15,745 nucleotides of DNA from assembly GCA_964534765.1 (NCBI GenBank), contig CAZHRJ010000071.1:1-15745 (forward strand), given 5' to 3'. Numbering within the stretch: the first letter of the stretch is position 1; the number at the start of each line of letters is the position of its first letter. This document shows, piece by piece, positions 1-8,525 of the stretch. The position numbers and the translations under genes are program-made. Below the pieces are notes generated by a model that was given only the letters and a program-made list of their open reading frames with translations, was not told the origin of the DNA and did not search any database. Source of the stretch: CAZHRJ01 sp964534765 (lineage in GTDB: Bacteria > Lindowbacteria > 2-12-FULL-62-27).

Positions 1-2708
1 CCGCCCGGCTCGCCGATGTCCACCAGCCGGCCTGTGGCGAGATTCCGGCCGTAGCAGAGCTGGCACACGCCCCTGCGGGATTCACACGTCAAGACTGACC
101 GGATGAAGACCTTCTCCACGCCCGATTCCTCAATCTTGTTCGCCAGCGTCTCATCCGCCAACGTGTTGGCTTTCGCCAGAAGCTCCCCCGTATCTTGGTG
201 CACGACGTCTTCCTGAAGCATCCGGCCCAGGATTCGATCCGCCAGCGACTCGATGAGTTCCTCGCCCTCACGCAGCGCTTCGGCGTAGATGCCGTCCAGC
301 GTGCCGCAGTCATGGGTCTCGATCACGATTTCCTGAGACACATCAACCAGCCGGCGCGTTAGATACCCGGCGTCGGCTGTCTTCAGGGCCGTGTCGGCCA
401 GACCCTTGCGGGCGCCGTGGGTGGAGATGAAATACTCGAGCACGGACAGGCCTTCCTTGAAGTTGGACTTGATCGGCAGCTCGATGATTTCTCCGGACGG
501 TTTTGCCATCAGTCCCCGGATGCCCGCCAGCTGGCGGGACTGATCGATGTTGCCGCGCGCGCCGCTGAAGGTCATCATGTAGACGGAATTGAACCCCTCT
601 TTGTCTTTTTCGAGCGCCACCACCATGGCCTTGGTCACGTCTTTGGTGACCTTGGTCCAGATGTCAATAGACCGGTTGTGCAGTTCCTCCTTGGTCAGTT
701 TCCCCGCCATGTAGAGCGACTGGAGCCGCTTGACCTCCTGATCGGCCGCGCTCACGATTTTTTCCTTTTCCGGTGGAACGATAAGGTCCTCGTAATAACT
801 GATGGAACATCCCATCTGCGTCGCGTAGGTGTACCCCAGCCGCTTGATGCTGTCCAAAACCGAGATGGTGGTGTAGGCACCGCGCCGCGTGAGCAGATCG
901 GATACGAGACCGCTCAGGGCCTTTTTGTTCATCGTGTCGTTGATATACGCCTCATCCGGCGGCATGACGTCGTTGAAAATAACCCGGCCGGCGGTGGTTT
1001 CCTGGAGAAATCCCTTGGATCGAACAATAATCCACTGATGCAGCACAAGGGCGCCCGAGTTGATGGCCAGCAGGACTTCGTCCGTACCCCGAAACAGCGG
1101 CATCTTGTCCCGGGCGGGTTTTGCCCCGCGGGGTTTGGTCAGGTAGTGCAGTCCGAGCACGATGTCCTGCGTCGGCGCCGCGATGCACTTGCCGTTGGAG
1201 GGAGAAAAAAGGTTGTTGGTGGACATCATGAGAATCCGCGCTTCGATCCGCGCGAGCTTGGAGAGGGGGACATGAACGGCCATCTGGTCGCCGTCGAAAT
1301 CGGCGTTAAAGGCCGTACAGACCAGCGGGTGTAGCCGGATGGCTTTCCCCTCGATCATCATCGGCTCAAACGCCTGAATGCCCAGCCGGTGGAGCGTGGG
1401 AGCGCGGTTGAGCATCACGGGATGGCCTTCGATCACCTCTTCCAGCGCGTCCCAGACTTCCGACGACTCCGCTTCGATTTTTTTCTTCGCGCCCTTGATG
1501 TTGTGAACCAGACCCTTGTCGAGCAGCTTGCCCATGACGAATGGCTTGAAGAGTTCCAGCGCCATGCGTTTGGGCAGCCCGCACTGGTTGATTTTCAGTT
1601 CCGGCCCGATCACGATGACGGCCCGGCCGGAATAGTCAACCCGTTTGCCGAGCAGATTCTGCCTGAACCGACCCTGTTTGCCCTTCAACAGATCGGTCAG
1701 CGATTTGAGCGGCCGGTTGCCGACCCCGCGGACCAGCCGGCCGTGCTGGCCGTTGTCGAGGAGGGCGTCGACAGCCTCCTGGAGCATCCGCTTTTCGTTC
1801 TTGATGATAATCTCCGGCGCCTTGTGCTCGATCAACCGCTTCAACCGGTTGTTCCGGTTGATCAGCCGGCGGTAAAGATCGTTGATGTCCGATGTCGCGA
1901 ATCGGCCGCCCTCAAGCTGAACCATGGGCCGGAGATCCGGAGGGATCACCGGCACGGCTTCGAGAATCATCCAGGTCGGCCGGTTGCCGGATCGCATCAG
2001 CGACACGCACATCTCGTATAATTTGGAGAGCTTTTTCTTCTTCTGGATCGACCGGGACCGTTTGAGCTGTTTGCGGCTCTCCTCCTGGAGAGCCTTGATG
2101 TCGATCTCGTCCAGCAATTTCTTGACCGCTTCCGCCCCGATCCCGACTTCAAAGTTCTTCCCATACCGGGCTTTGAGTTTCCGGATCTCCTGATCGCCCG
2201 TAATGGTGATCAACTGCTTCTTCTTGTATTCCTTGGACGTGCCGGCGTTCAGGACAATATAATTTTCATAGTAAACGACGCTTTCCAGTTCCTTGGGACG
2301 CATGTCCAGCAGCATGCCGATCCGGGACGGAGTGCCTTTGAGAAACCAGATGTGAGTGACCGGAACCACCAGCTTGATGTGACCCATCCGCACCCGCCGG
2401 ACTTTCGACGTGGTCACCTCCACCTTGCACCGGTCGCACACGATGCCCTTGAACCGGATGTTCTTGTATTTGCCGCAATAACACTCCCAGTCCTTGGAAG
2501 GCCCGAAAATCCGCTCGCAAAAAAGACCGCCCGGCTCGGGTTTGGACGTCCGGTAATTGATCGTTTCAGGCTTCTTGACTTCGCCGTACGACCATTTCAT
2601 GATTTTTTCCGGTGAGGCGATCATGATGGAGATACCGCCGAATTCCTGCAAGAGCGGCTCGAATTGTGGGCCGGTCGCCGCCGGCGCGGTAAAGGGATTT
2701 CCGTTCAA
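1..2708 (-). CDS. rpoC: RNA polymerase beta' subunit, N-terminal two thirds (partial, runs off the window)
   Basis: Largest subunit of RNA polymerase; with beta it forms the catalytic cleft. The start is TTG at 2708, giving MNGNPFTAP, chosen because GAGGAGGT at 2723-2716 lies 7 nt upstream and overlaps the rpoB stop; 902 full codons are present. Visible landmarks: N-terminal zinc finger with C76, C78, C91 and C94; the catalytic NADFDGDQM motif at residues 468-476 with the three Mg-binding aspartates D470, D472 and D474; the bridge-helix region (ISTHGARKGLADTALKT); and a complete second zinc site with C801, C875, C882 and C885. The trigger loop and C-terminus lie outside the window. The reading frame is uninterrupted. 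It is co-transcribed with rpoB, whose last codons lie within 15 nt of the start. Identification is essentially certain; the exact start is very likely. Confidence 0.98.
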   Translation of the reverse strand, partial: MNGNPFTAPAATGPQFEPLLQEFGGISIMIASPEKIMKWSYGEVKKPETINYRTSKPEPGGLFCERIFGPSKDWECYCGKYKNIRFKGIVCDRCKVEVTTSKVRRVRMGHIKLVVPVTHIWFLKGTPSRIGMLLDMRPKELESVVYYENYIVLNAGTSKEYKKKQLITITGDQEIRKLKARYGKNFEVGIGAEAVKKLLDEIDIKALQEESRKQLKRSRSIQKKKKLSKLYEMCVSLMRSGNRPTWMILEAVPVIPPDLRPMVQLEGGRFATSDINDLYRRLINRNNRLKRLIEHKAPEIIIKNEKRMLQEAVDALLDNGQHGRLVRGVGNRPLKSLTDLLKGKQGRFRQNLLGKRVDYSGRAVIVIGPELKINQCGLPKRMALELFKPFVMGKLLDKGLVHNIKGAKKKIEAESSEVWDALEEVIEGHPVMLNRAPTLHRLGIQAFEPMMIEGKAIRLHPLVCTAFNADFDGDQMAVHVPLSKLARIEARILMMSTNNLFSPSNGKCIAAPTQDIVLGLHYLTKPRGAKPARDKMPLFRGTDEVLLAINSGALVLHQWIIVRSKGFLQETTAGRVIFNDVMPPDEAYINDTMNKKALSGLVSDLLTRRGAYTTISVLDSIKRLGYTYATQMGCSISYYEDLIVPPEKEKIVSAADQEVKRLQSLYMAGKLTKEELHNRSIDIWTKVTKDVTKAMVVALEKDKEGFNSVYMMTFSGARGNIDQSRQLAGIRGLMAKPSGEIIELPIKSNFKEGLSVLEYFISTHGARKGLADTALKTADAGYLTRRLVDVSQEIVIETHDCGTLDGIYAEALREGEELIESLADRILGRMLQEDVVHQDTGELLAKANTLADETLANKIEESGVEKVFIRSVLTCESRRGVCQLCYGRNLATGRLVDIGEPG

Positions 2709-2722
2709 AGCACGTACCTCCT

Positions 2723-5700
2723 CTATCGAATCATGGACAATTTGTCCTCCACCAGCTTCTCTAGACTGATGGGGTTTTCCTTTTCGTCAAGTACCTCGAT
2801 GTCCAGATTCAGACCCTGAAGTTCCTTGACCAGGACGTTGAAGGACTCGGGAATGCCGGGTCCGGTCTCGTCCTTGCCTTTGATGATCGCTTCGTACATC
2901 TTCGCCCGACCCAGCACGTCGTCGGATTTGATGGTGATCATTTCCTGCAGCACATGCGCCGCGCCGTATGCCTCGATCGCCCAGACCTCCATCTCTCCCA
3001 GCCGCTGACCGCCGAAATTGGCCTTTCCGCCGAGCGGCTGCTGGGTGACCAGGGAGTAGGGACCAATGGACCGCGCGTGGATTTTTTCGTCGGCCAGATG
3101 GTTCAGTTTCATCAGATACATGATCCCGACAACGACCGGCTGATCGAAGGGTTTGCCGGTCCGGCCGTCATAGAGAGTTGTTTTTCCGGTCTCAGGCAGC
3201 TTCGCTTCTTTCAAGGCCGCCATCACATCCTGCGGAGCCGCTCCGTCGAAAATGGGCGTGACGAACTTGAGATTGGTCTTGGTTGCCGCCCAGCCCAGAT
3301 GCGCTTCCAGAAGCTGGCCGATGTTCATCCGGGATGGGACGCCCAGCGGATTTAACACCACGTCCACCGGCGTGCCGTCGGCTAGATACGGCATGTCCTC
3401 CACCGGACAGATCTTCGACACGACGCCCTTGTTTCCGTGCCGCCCCGCAACTTTGTCTCCGACACTGAGCTTCCGCTTGATGGCCACGTACACTTTGACC
3501 ATCGTGTGTATGCCCGGGGGCAGCTCGTCCTTCTTTTCGCGCGTAAAATACTGGATGTCAATCACCACACCCTCGGCCCCGTGGGGCAGCCGAAGGGACG
3601 TGTCGCGGCTGTCCTTGGCTTTTTCGCCGAAGATGGAGTGCAGAAGCTTGAGTTCCGGCGTCATGTCCTGCTCTTTTTTCGGCGTCACCTTGCCGACCAG
3701 GATGTCACCGGACCGGACCTGCTCGCCGACTTTGATGATGCCGCGCTCGTCGAGTTTGTTGAGGGATTCCTTGCTGAGATTGGGAATGTCCCGGGTGATC
3801 TGTTCTTTCCCGAGTTTCGTGTCCCGCGCGACGACTTCGAATTCCTCAATATGGATCGACGTGAATACGTCCCGGCTCACCACCCGCTCCGATATCAGGA
3901 TGGCGTCCTCGAAGTTGTAACCCTCCCAGGGCATGATGGCCACAAAAATGTTCTGCCCCAGCGCCAGCTCGCCCTGATCCGTCGCCGGTCCGTCCGCCAG
4001 CGGCTGCGCGGCGCGGACCGATTCTCCCTCCCGGACAATGGGAGCCTGATTGATGCACGTCCCCTGGTTCGACCGCTTGTACTTGAGCATCGGGTACGTA
4101 TCGATGACCGCTGACCCTTTCTTCGCGACGATCTTGCCGCCCTCCCGGACATCCTGCTCATGTTTTTTCCTGGTTTCGACCTGAAGTTCCGAAGAGGACG
4201 CGTAGATGACTTTGCCGGGATTTTTGGCCAGGACGACGTATCCGCTGTCCTGGGCGACCTTGTTTTCCAGGCCCGTGGCCACGACGGGCGCGTGCGGCTG
4301 AAGTAGGGGCACGGCCTGGCGCTGCATATTGGATCCCATGAGGGCGCGGTTGGCGTCGTCATGTTCGAGAAAGGGAACCAGAGCGGTGGAGATACTCACG
4401 ATCTGCTTCGGCGACACATCCATGTGGGTGACTTCCTCCGCCGGCACAATCTTGAACTCTCCACCCTCCCGGATCGATACGGTCAGCTCCGCGAACTTGC
4501 CGTCGCTTTTCAGAGGGGCGTTGGCCTGGGCGATTTTGTAAAGCTCCTCCTCGTCCGCGGTGAGATAGACGATGGTGTCCGTGACTTTGTTGTTCTCGAC
4601 TTTCCGGTAAGGCGTTTCCAGAAGGCCCATTTCGTTGACCCGGGCGTAGGTGGACATAGAGACAATGAGACCGATGTTCGGGCCTTCGGGCGTCTCAATC
4701 GGACAGATCCGGCCGTAGTGGGAGTGATGCACGTCCCGGACCTCAAACCCAGCCCGCTCGCGGGAAAGGCCGCCGGGACCAAGAGCCGAAAGACGCCGTT
4801 TGTGAGTGATGTCGGCCAGAGGGTTGGTTTGATCCATGAATTGCGAAAGCTGAGACGATCCGAAGAACTCATTGAGAATGGACGTCAGCGGCCGCGTGTT
4901 GATGATCAACTGCGGGGCCTTCACCTTTGCCACCGTCAGCGACGTTTCTTCAACGACTTCCTCGTCCGTGTCCGATACCTTGACCTTCGACCCCAGCCGC
5001 TCGATGGCATCAAGCCGCTCAATGATGTTGCGGCGCATGCGCCCCATTCCCGTGGCGATATACATGGCGAGGAGTTCCCCGACGGGCCGGACCCGGCGGT
5101 TTTGAAGGTGGTCGATGTCGTCCGGCCGGCCTTCGCCGCCGGCCAAACGGACCAGATGCTTGACGATCATCATGAGATCCTCAAGATCCAGCGTCCTCTG
5201 CGTGGCCGGTTTTTGGAGGTCGAATCGGAGGTTGAGCCTGAATCGGCCGACTCTGGAAAGGTCATAATTGACGGGATTATAGAATTTGGAGTTCATCAGA
5301 TCCCTGCCCAGGTCCGGGCTGTAGGTGTCGTGAGGAGAAAAATACCGAAATACCTCTTCGAGGGCCTCCGCCGTGTCCCGGCTTTGATCTTTCAGAAGAG
5401 TTTTCAGGATGATCGAGTTGAAACTGGGGTCGGTCTGGCCCCGAATGACCATCACCCGCTCGATCCTCTGCCGCTCCAGCAACGCCACTTCCTCTGTCGT
5501 GACTTCTATCGGCGCCTCCAGAAATACCTCCCCCGTCTCCGGGTCCGCTACGTCCTCCGCAACGGTCCGCCCGACCAGATCCGGGTTCACCGGAACTTCC
5601 TCCAGCTCGTAGAACGCCTTCAGAAGCTCCGCGTTGCCCGACATGCCAAAAGCCTTGAGAATGACCGACCCGAGTATCCGCTTGCCGCGATCCAGCCGCG

Positions 5701-6244
5701 CATGGAGAAAGCTCGTGTCACGGTCAACTTCAAATTGCAGCCACGCGCCGAAATAGGGAATGATCTTGGCGATGTAGGCGTCCGCGCGGTCATCCAGGCT
5801 GAAGAAAACGCCCGGTGACCGGTGAATCTGAGAAACAACAACCCGCTCCGCGCCGTTGATCACAAACGTCCCATGCTCGGTCATGATCGGAAATTCGCCT
5901 AGAAACACGTCCTGCTCAACCGTCGAATTCTCCCGCCGGTCGGTCATCCGGATCCGGATGGTGATGTTCGACCCGAACGTGACTCCCAGCTCCTTGCACT
6001 TCCAGGGATCATATTTCGGAGGCTCAATCGTGTACCGGATATACTCCAGAACGATGTCGTTGGACTCTATCGGAAACGTCGACCGCACGACTTCTTCAAA
6101 TCCCTCGATCTTTCGTCCCTCGGGAGGCGCGTCCAATTGAAAAAACGCCTTGAATGAATCCCTCTGAATGGCCAGAAGATCGCCCAGATCCATTTTGAAT
6201 TCCGCCCGCGTGTAGTCCCTGATAGTTCCGGTGGTCTTACTCAC
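2723..6244 (-). CDS. rpoB: RNA polymerase beta subunit
   Basis: Beta subunit, 1173 aa, complete. The start is GTG at 6244 with GAGGTG 7 nt upstream. The protein opens with the usual beta N-terminus (DLLAIQRDSF) and includes the rifampicin-pocket region at about residues 461-490: GSSQLSQFMDQ, HKRRLSALGPGG, with D471, H481 and S486 at the positions equivalent to E. coli 516, 526 and 531. All three are wild type, so ordinary sensitivity at these positions is expected. VHHSHYGRICPIETPEGPN and the C-terminal GGQRLGEMEVWA..YGAA block are intact. The length is near that of Gram-positive, spirochaete and other compact beta subunits, leaving no space for the large insertions of proteobacterial RpoB (about 1340 aa). 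That is a taxonomic clue. A 97-nt gap with a hairpin separates it from rplL. Confidence 0.99.
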   Translation of the reverse strand: MSKTTGTIRDYTRAEFKMDLGDLLAIQRDSFKAFFQLDAPPEGRKIEGFEEVVRSTFPIESNDIVLEYIRYTIEPPKYDPWKCKELGVTFGSNITIRIRMTDRRENSTVEQDVFLGEFPIMTEHGTFVINGAERVVVSQIHRSPGVFFSLDDRADAYIAKIIPYFGAWLQFEVDRDTSFLHARLDRGKRILGSVILKAFGMSGNAELLKAFYELEEVPVNPDLVGRTVAEDVADPETGEVFLEAPIEVTTEEVALLERQRIERVMVIRGQTDPSFNSIILKTLLKDQSRDTAEALEEVFRYFSPHDTYSPDLGRDLMNSKFYNPVNYDLSRVGRFRLNLRFDLQKPATQRTLDLEDLMMIVKHLVRLAGGEGRPDDIDHLQNRRVRPVGELLAMYIATGMGRMRRNIIERLDAIERLGSKVKVSDTDEEVVEETSLTVAKVKAPQLIINTRPLTSILNEFFGSSQLSQFMDQTNPLADITHKRRLSALGPGGLSRERAGFEVRDVHHSHYGRICPIETPEGPNIGLIVSMSTYARVNEMGLLETPYRKVENNKVTDTIVYLTADEEELYKIAQANAPLKSDGKFAELTVSIREGGEFKIVPAEEVTHMDVSPKQIVSISTALVPFLEHDDANRALMGSNMQRQAVPLLQPHAPVVATGLENKVAQDSGYVVLAKNPGKVIYASSSELQVETRKKHEQDVREGGKIVAKKGSAVIDTYPMLKYKRSNQGTCINQAPIVREGESVRAAQPLADGPATDQGELALGQNIFVAIMPWEGYNFEDAILISERVVSRDVFTSIHIEEFEVVARDTKLGKEQITRDIPNLSKESLNKLDERGIIKVGEQVRSGDILVGKVTPKKEQDMTPELKLLHSIFGEKAKDSRDTSLRLPHGAEGVVIDIQYFTREKKDELPPGIHTMVKVYVAIKRKLSVGDKVAGRHGNKGVVSKICPVEDMPYLADGTPVDVVLNPLGVPSRMNIGQLLEAHLGWAATKTNLKFVTPIFDGAAPQDVMAALKEAKLPETGKTTLYDGRTGKPFDQPVVVGIMYLMKLNHLADEKIHARSIGPYSLVTQQPLGGKANFGGQRLGEMEVWAIEAYGAAHVLQEMITIKSDDVLGRAKMYEAIIKGKDETGPGIPESFNVLVKELQGLNLDIEVLDEKENPISLEKLVEDKLSMIR

Positions 6245-6271
6245 TGTCCGACACCTCTTTCTGTTCGTTCA

Positions 6272-6311
6272 GGGGTCAACGCTGCCCGCGCTGTGCAGGC
6301 ACAGAGACCCC
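6272..6311 (-). promoter_or_regulatory. Hairpin in the rplL-rpoB gap (possible attenuator or RNA processing site)
   Basis: Outer arms GGGGTC (6272-6277) and GACCCC (6306-6311) are perfect complements. Inside them a second hairpin, CTGTG (6291-6295) with CACAG (6300-6304), has a 4-nt loop. No U-tract follows on the minus strand, so it is not a classic terminator. In E. coli the same gap holds a partial attenuator and an RNase III site that set the ratio of L7/L12 to polymerase. Assigning that role here is inference from position. Confidence 0.4.
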
Positions 6312-6341
6312 GATAAACCGTTTCTAATTCCCGATCGGCAC

Positions 6342-6731
6342 CTACTTGACGCTGACCGTGGCTCCCGCGGATTCAAGCTTCTTCTTCATCTCCTCCGCCT
6401 CGGCCTTCGCTACCCCCTCCTTGACCGGCTTGGGCGCGCCTTCAACCAGATCCTTGGCCTCTTTCAATCCCAGGTTGGTCATTTCCCGCACGGCCTTGAT
6501 GACGCCAATCTTGTTGTTCCCGAAATTCTCCAGCGTGACCGTAAACTCCGTCTGCTCCTCCGCCGCCGCCGCCGCGCCGGATCCCGCGCCGGCTGCCGGA
6601 GATGCGGCAACCGCCATGGCGGCCGCTGACACGCCGAATTTTTCCTCCAGCGCCTTGACCAGATCCGATAACTCCAGAACCGTCATGGTCTCGATCGCGC
6701 CAACAATGTCGCCTTTCGTTAGTGTGGCCAT
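6342..6731 (-). CDS. rplL: 50S ribosomal protein L7/L12
   Basis: Stalk protein of the large ribosomal subunit, 129 aa, which recruits translation GTPases. The order is typical: N-terminal dimerisation and L10-binding helices at about residues 1-33 (ending LEEKFGVS), an Ala/Gly-rich hinge at about 38-58, and a C-terminal factor-binding domain with NKIGVIKAVREMT and GLKEAKDLVEGAPKPVKEG. The ATG at 6731 has GGAGG 8 nt upstream. It follows rplJ after an 88-nt gap that contains a strong inverted repeat. The hinge is slightly longer than average because of an Ala run, giving a protein a few residues longer than the common 120-125 aa. Assignment is certain. Confidence 0.98.
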   Translation of the reverse strand: MATLTKGDIVGAIETMTVLELSDLVKALEEKFGVSAAAMAVAASPAAGAGSGAAAAAEEQTEFTVTLENFGNNKIGVIKAVREMTNLGLKEAKDLVEGAPKPVKEGVAKAEAEEMKKKLESAGATVSVK

Positions 6732-6772
6732 CTCATTCGCCTCCTTTCCCGTTTCTATCCCTGTCGCTCGTT

Positions 6773-6811
6773 ACGCGTCCGCCGCCAGACCCATAAGTCC
6801 GGCGGACGCGT
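6773..6811 (-). promoter_or_regulatory. 12-bp perfect inverted repeat between rplJ and rplL
   Basis: ACGCGTCCGCCG (6773-6784) and CGGCGGACGCGT (6800-6811) are exact reverse complements around a 15-nt loop. This predicts a very stable, GC-rich stem in the minus-strand mRNA about 40 nt upstream of the rplL start. No U-tract follows, so simple termination is unlikely. It could be an RNase processing site, a stabiliser that raises L7/L12 output (four to six copies per ribosome), or a binding site for regulation. The structure is seen directly; the role is inferred. Confidence 0.6.
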
Positions 6812-6819
6812 TATGAGCG

Positions 6820-7368
6820 TTACGGGCCCCGCTTCTTGACGACCTGCGCCAACACCTGAACCAATTGACGCTGCGGCTGGGACAGCGCGGTGACCAGCCG
6901 CCGGAGCGGACTGGATACCAGCCCCACGACTTCGCATACCAGTGTCTGCCGGCCCGGCAGATTCGCCAGCCTCTTCAGATCCTCTGGTTCCATGAACCTC
7001 CCGGATACCAGTCCCGCCTTGAGCTTGAATTTCTCCCGCTCCGCCGCGAAGACCTTCAAGGCCTTCGCGATGGGCACCGGATCGCTGTACGTGATGACCG
7101 CGGCTGTGGCGCCGGTGAGATACCGGTGAAGCGGCTGCGCCGCCGGGACGCTTTTCATGGCGATCTTGGCCAGCCGGTTCTGCAGAACCCGAAGTTCGCC
7201 CTGGAGACGGCGAAGCTGAACCCGAAGCTCCGTCAGATCGGCGACGGTCAGGCCCTTGTACTCGGTCAGAATTACAGCTTCCGCCTTCGACAGCTTCTCG
7301 GATAAATCCGAGACGATCCTCCTCTTGTTCTCGTTTCCCAAATCCTTTTTGTCCTCGCTCCCGGTCAT
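6820..7368 (-). CDS. rplJ: 50S ribosomal protein L10
   Basis: Base of the ribosomal stalk, which binds 23S rRNA and carries L7/L12 dimers. The preferred start is ATG at 7368 (MTGSEDKKDL, 182 aa), because its ATGA overlaps the rplA stop by 4 nt, a typical coupled junction. An in-frame ATG at 7383 would add five residues but has no better ribosome site. Core features: SKAEAVILTEYKGLTVADLTELR near the N-terminus and VQNRLAK-like LQNRLAKIAMKSVPAAQPL, then YSDPVPIAKALKVFA, and a C-terminal helix that ends in KKRGP and binds L12. The length is slightly above the usual 165-175 aa. The overlap with rplA leaves no intergenic space for the L10 leader usually found here. Confidence 0.97.
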   Translation of the reverse strand: MTGSEDKKDLGNENKRRIVSDLSEKLSKAEAVILTEYKGLTVADLTELRVQLRRLQGELRVLQNRLAKIAMKSVPAAQPLHRYLTGATAAVITYSDPVPIAKALKVFAAEREKFKLKAGLVSGRFMEPEDLKRLANLPGRQTLVCEVVGLVSSPLRRLVTALSQPQRQLVQVLAQVVKKRGP

Positions 7369-8075
7369 GCGTACTCGTCCCATAGCGCCACAGGATCCAA
7401 CGGAACCGCCGGACCCATGCAGGGGGCAACCGATGCCGATAGAAGATACTCTCCCCGGCCGCCAATGGCCCTCGGCTTGGCCACGATAATGCTCTTGACC
7501 AGAGCCTCCGCATTCCGAAGCAGCGCCGGTTCGTCAAAGGAGGCCTTGCCCACGAAGAGATGGATGTTGCCCTCCTTGTCGTTTCGATAGGATACCTGTC
7601 CGGCGCGCAAATTCTGGATGGCGGTCTTGAGATCGGCAGTGACGGTTCCGGTCTTGGGCGAGGGCATCAGCCCCCGCGGGCCGAGGATCTTCCCCAATTT
7701 GCCGACCTTGGCCATTTCGTCCGGCGTTGAGATTACCGCATCGAACTCGAGGATGCCCTCCTGTATTTTTTTGATCAAATCGTCGTCGGCGATCAGGTCG
7801 GCTCCCGCGGCCTTGGCGTCGGAAATCTTTTCGCCCTTGGCAAATACCAGAATCCGGATTTTCTTGCCCGTCCCGCCCGGCAACACCACACTGCCGCGCA
7901 CCTGCTCCTCCGCCTTGGTCGGATCAACCCCCAGCCGGAGAGCCATGGTGATGGTTTCATCAAACTTGGCCGTGGCGCCCTTTTTCGCGATCGATACCGC
8001 GTCCCGAAGCCGGTATCGCCGGGTTGACTCGATCAGTTTCGATGCCTCCCGGTATCTCTTCGACCGGCGCTTCAT
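7365..8075 (-). CDS. rplA: 50S ribosomal protein L1
   Basis: L1-stalk protein that binds 23S rRNA and, in many bacteria, represses its own mRNA. 236 aa. The ATG at 8075 overlaps the rplK TGA by one base (TGATG), and GGAGGT sits 6 nt upstream inside rplK. Recognisable blocks: AVSIAKKGATAKFDETITMALRLGVDP at the start of domain I, VVLPGGTGKKIRILVFAKGE, GKILGPRGLMPSPKTGTVT and RAGQVSYRNDKEGNIHLFVGK. The C-terminal end after SASVAPCMGPAV continues a few residues beyond the common GPGV.vD ending, into PLDPVALWDEYA. This tail doubles as the leader of the overlapping rplJ gene. Confidence 0.98.
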   Translation of the reverse strand: MKRRSKRYREASKLIESTRRYRLRDAVSIAKKGATAKFDETITMALRLGVDPTKAEEQVRGSVVLPGGTGKKIRILVFAKGEKISDAKAAGADLIADDDLIKKIQEGILEFDAVISTPDEMAKVGKLGKILGPRGLMPSPKTGTVTADLKTAIQNLRAGQVSYRNDKEGNIHLFVGKASFDEPALLRNAEALVKSIIVAKPRAIGGRGEYLLSASVAPCMGPAVPLDPVALWDEYA

Positions 8076-8509
8076 CAGGCTACCTCCACGCCCATGCTCC
8101 GGGCGGTGCCGGAGATGGTTTTTTCGGCCTGTTCAAGGGACTGGGTGTTGAGATCCGGCAGCTTCAATTTGGCGATCTCCCGGATTTTGTCCTTGGAAAT
8201 CTTTCCCACTTTCACCTTGCCCGCGTCCTGCGACCCCTTGGCCAGACCCGCCTCCCGGCGGATCAATACGGAGGCCGGCGGCGTTTTCAGGATGAAGGTG
8301 AAACTCTTGTCCTGAAACACGTCGATGACCACCGGCAATACCAACCCGGACTCCATCTGGGCCGTCTGCGCGTTGAATTGCTTGCAAAACTCCATGATGT
8401 TCACACCGTGCTGCCCCAGCGCCGGGCCCACCGGCGGCGCGGGCTTGGCCTGACCGGCCGGGACCTGGAGCTTGATTTGGGTCAATAATTTTTTTTTGGG
8501 CGCCGCCAT
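8075..8509 (-). CDS. rplK: 50S ribosomal protein L11
   Basis: 144 aa, the normal length for L11, which forms the GTPase-associated centre with 23S rRNA and is needed for the stringent response through RelA. The proline-rich N-terminal domain (QVPAGQAKPAPPVGPALGQHGVN) and the C-terminal RNA-binding domain (KISKDKIREIAKLKLPDLN and GTARSMGVEV) are intact. The ATG at 8509 has GGAGGA 6 nt upstream. The gene starts 16 nt after nusG, and its stop is shared with the rplA start. Codons 5-7 (Lys-Lys-Lys) form a run of nine A residues. Confidence 0.99.
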   Translation of the reverse strand: MAAPKKKLLTQIKLQVPAGQAKPAPPVGPALGQHGVNIMEFCKQFNAQTAQMESGLVLPVVIDVFQDKSFTFILKTPPASVLIRREAGLAKGSQDAGKVKVGKISKDKIREIAKLKLPDLNTQSLEQAEKTISGTARSMGVEVA

Positions 8510-8525
8510 TTTCTATCCTCCGCCG

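Noticed and set aside
4700..4900. Rifampicin-resistance substitutions in rpoB
   Set aside because: Residues equivalent to E. coli 516, 526 and 531 are Asp, His and Ser, the sensitive state.
4361..5818. 485-aa plus-strand open frame opposite rpoB
   Set aside because: It lies fully antisense to rpoB, has no recognisable domain or ribosome site, and follows from codon bias in a GC-rich gene. The same holds for the frames at 417-1334 and 3437-4114.
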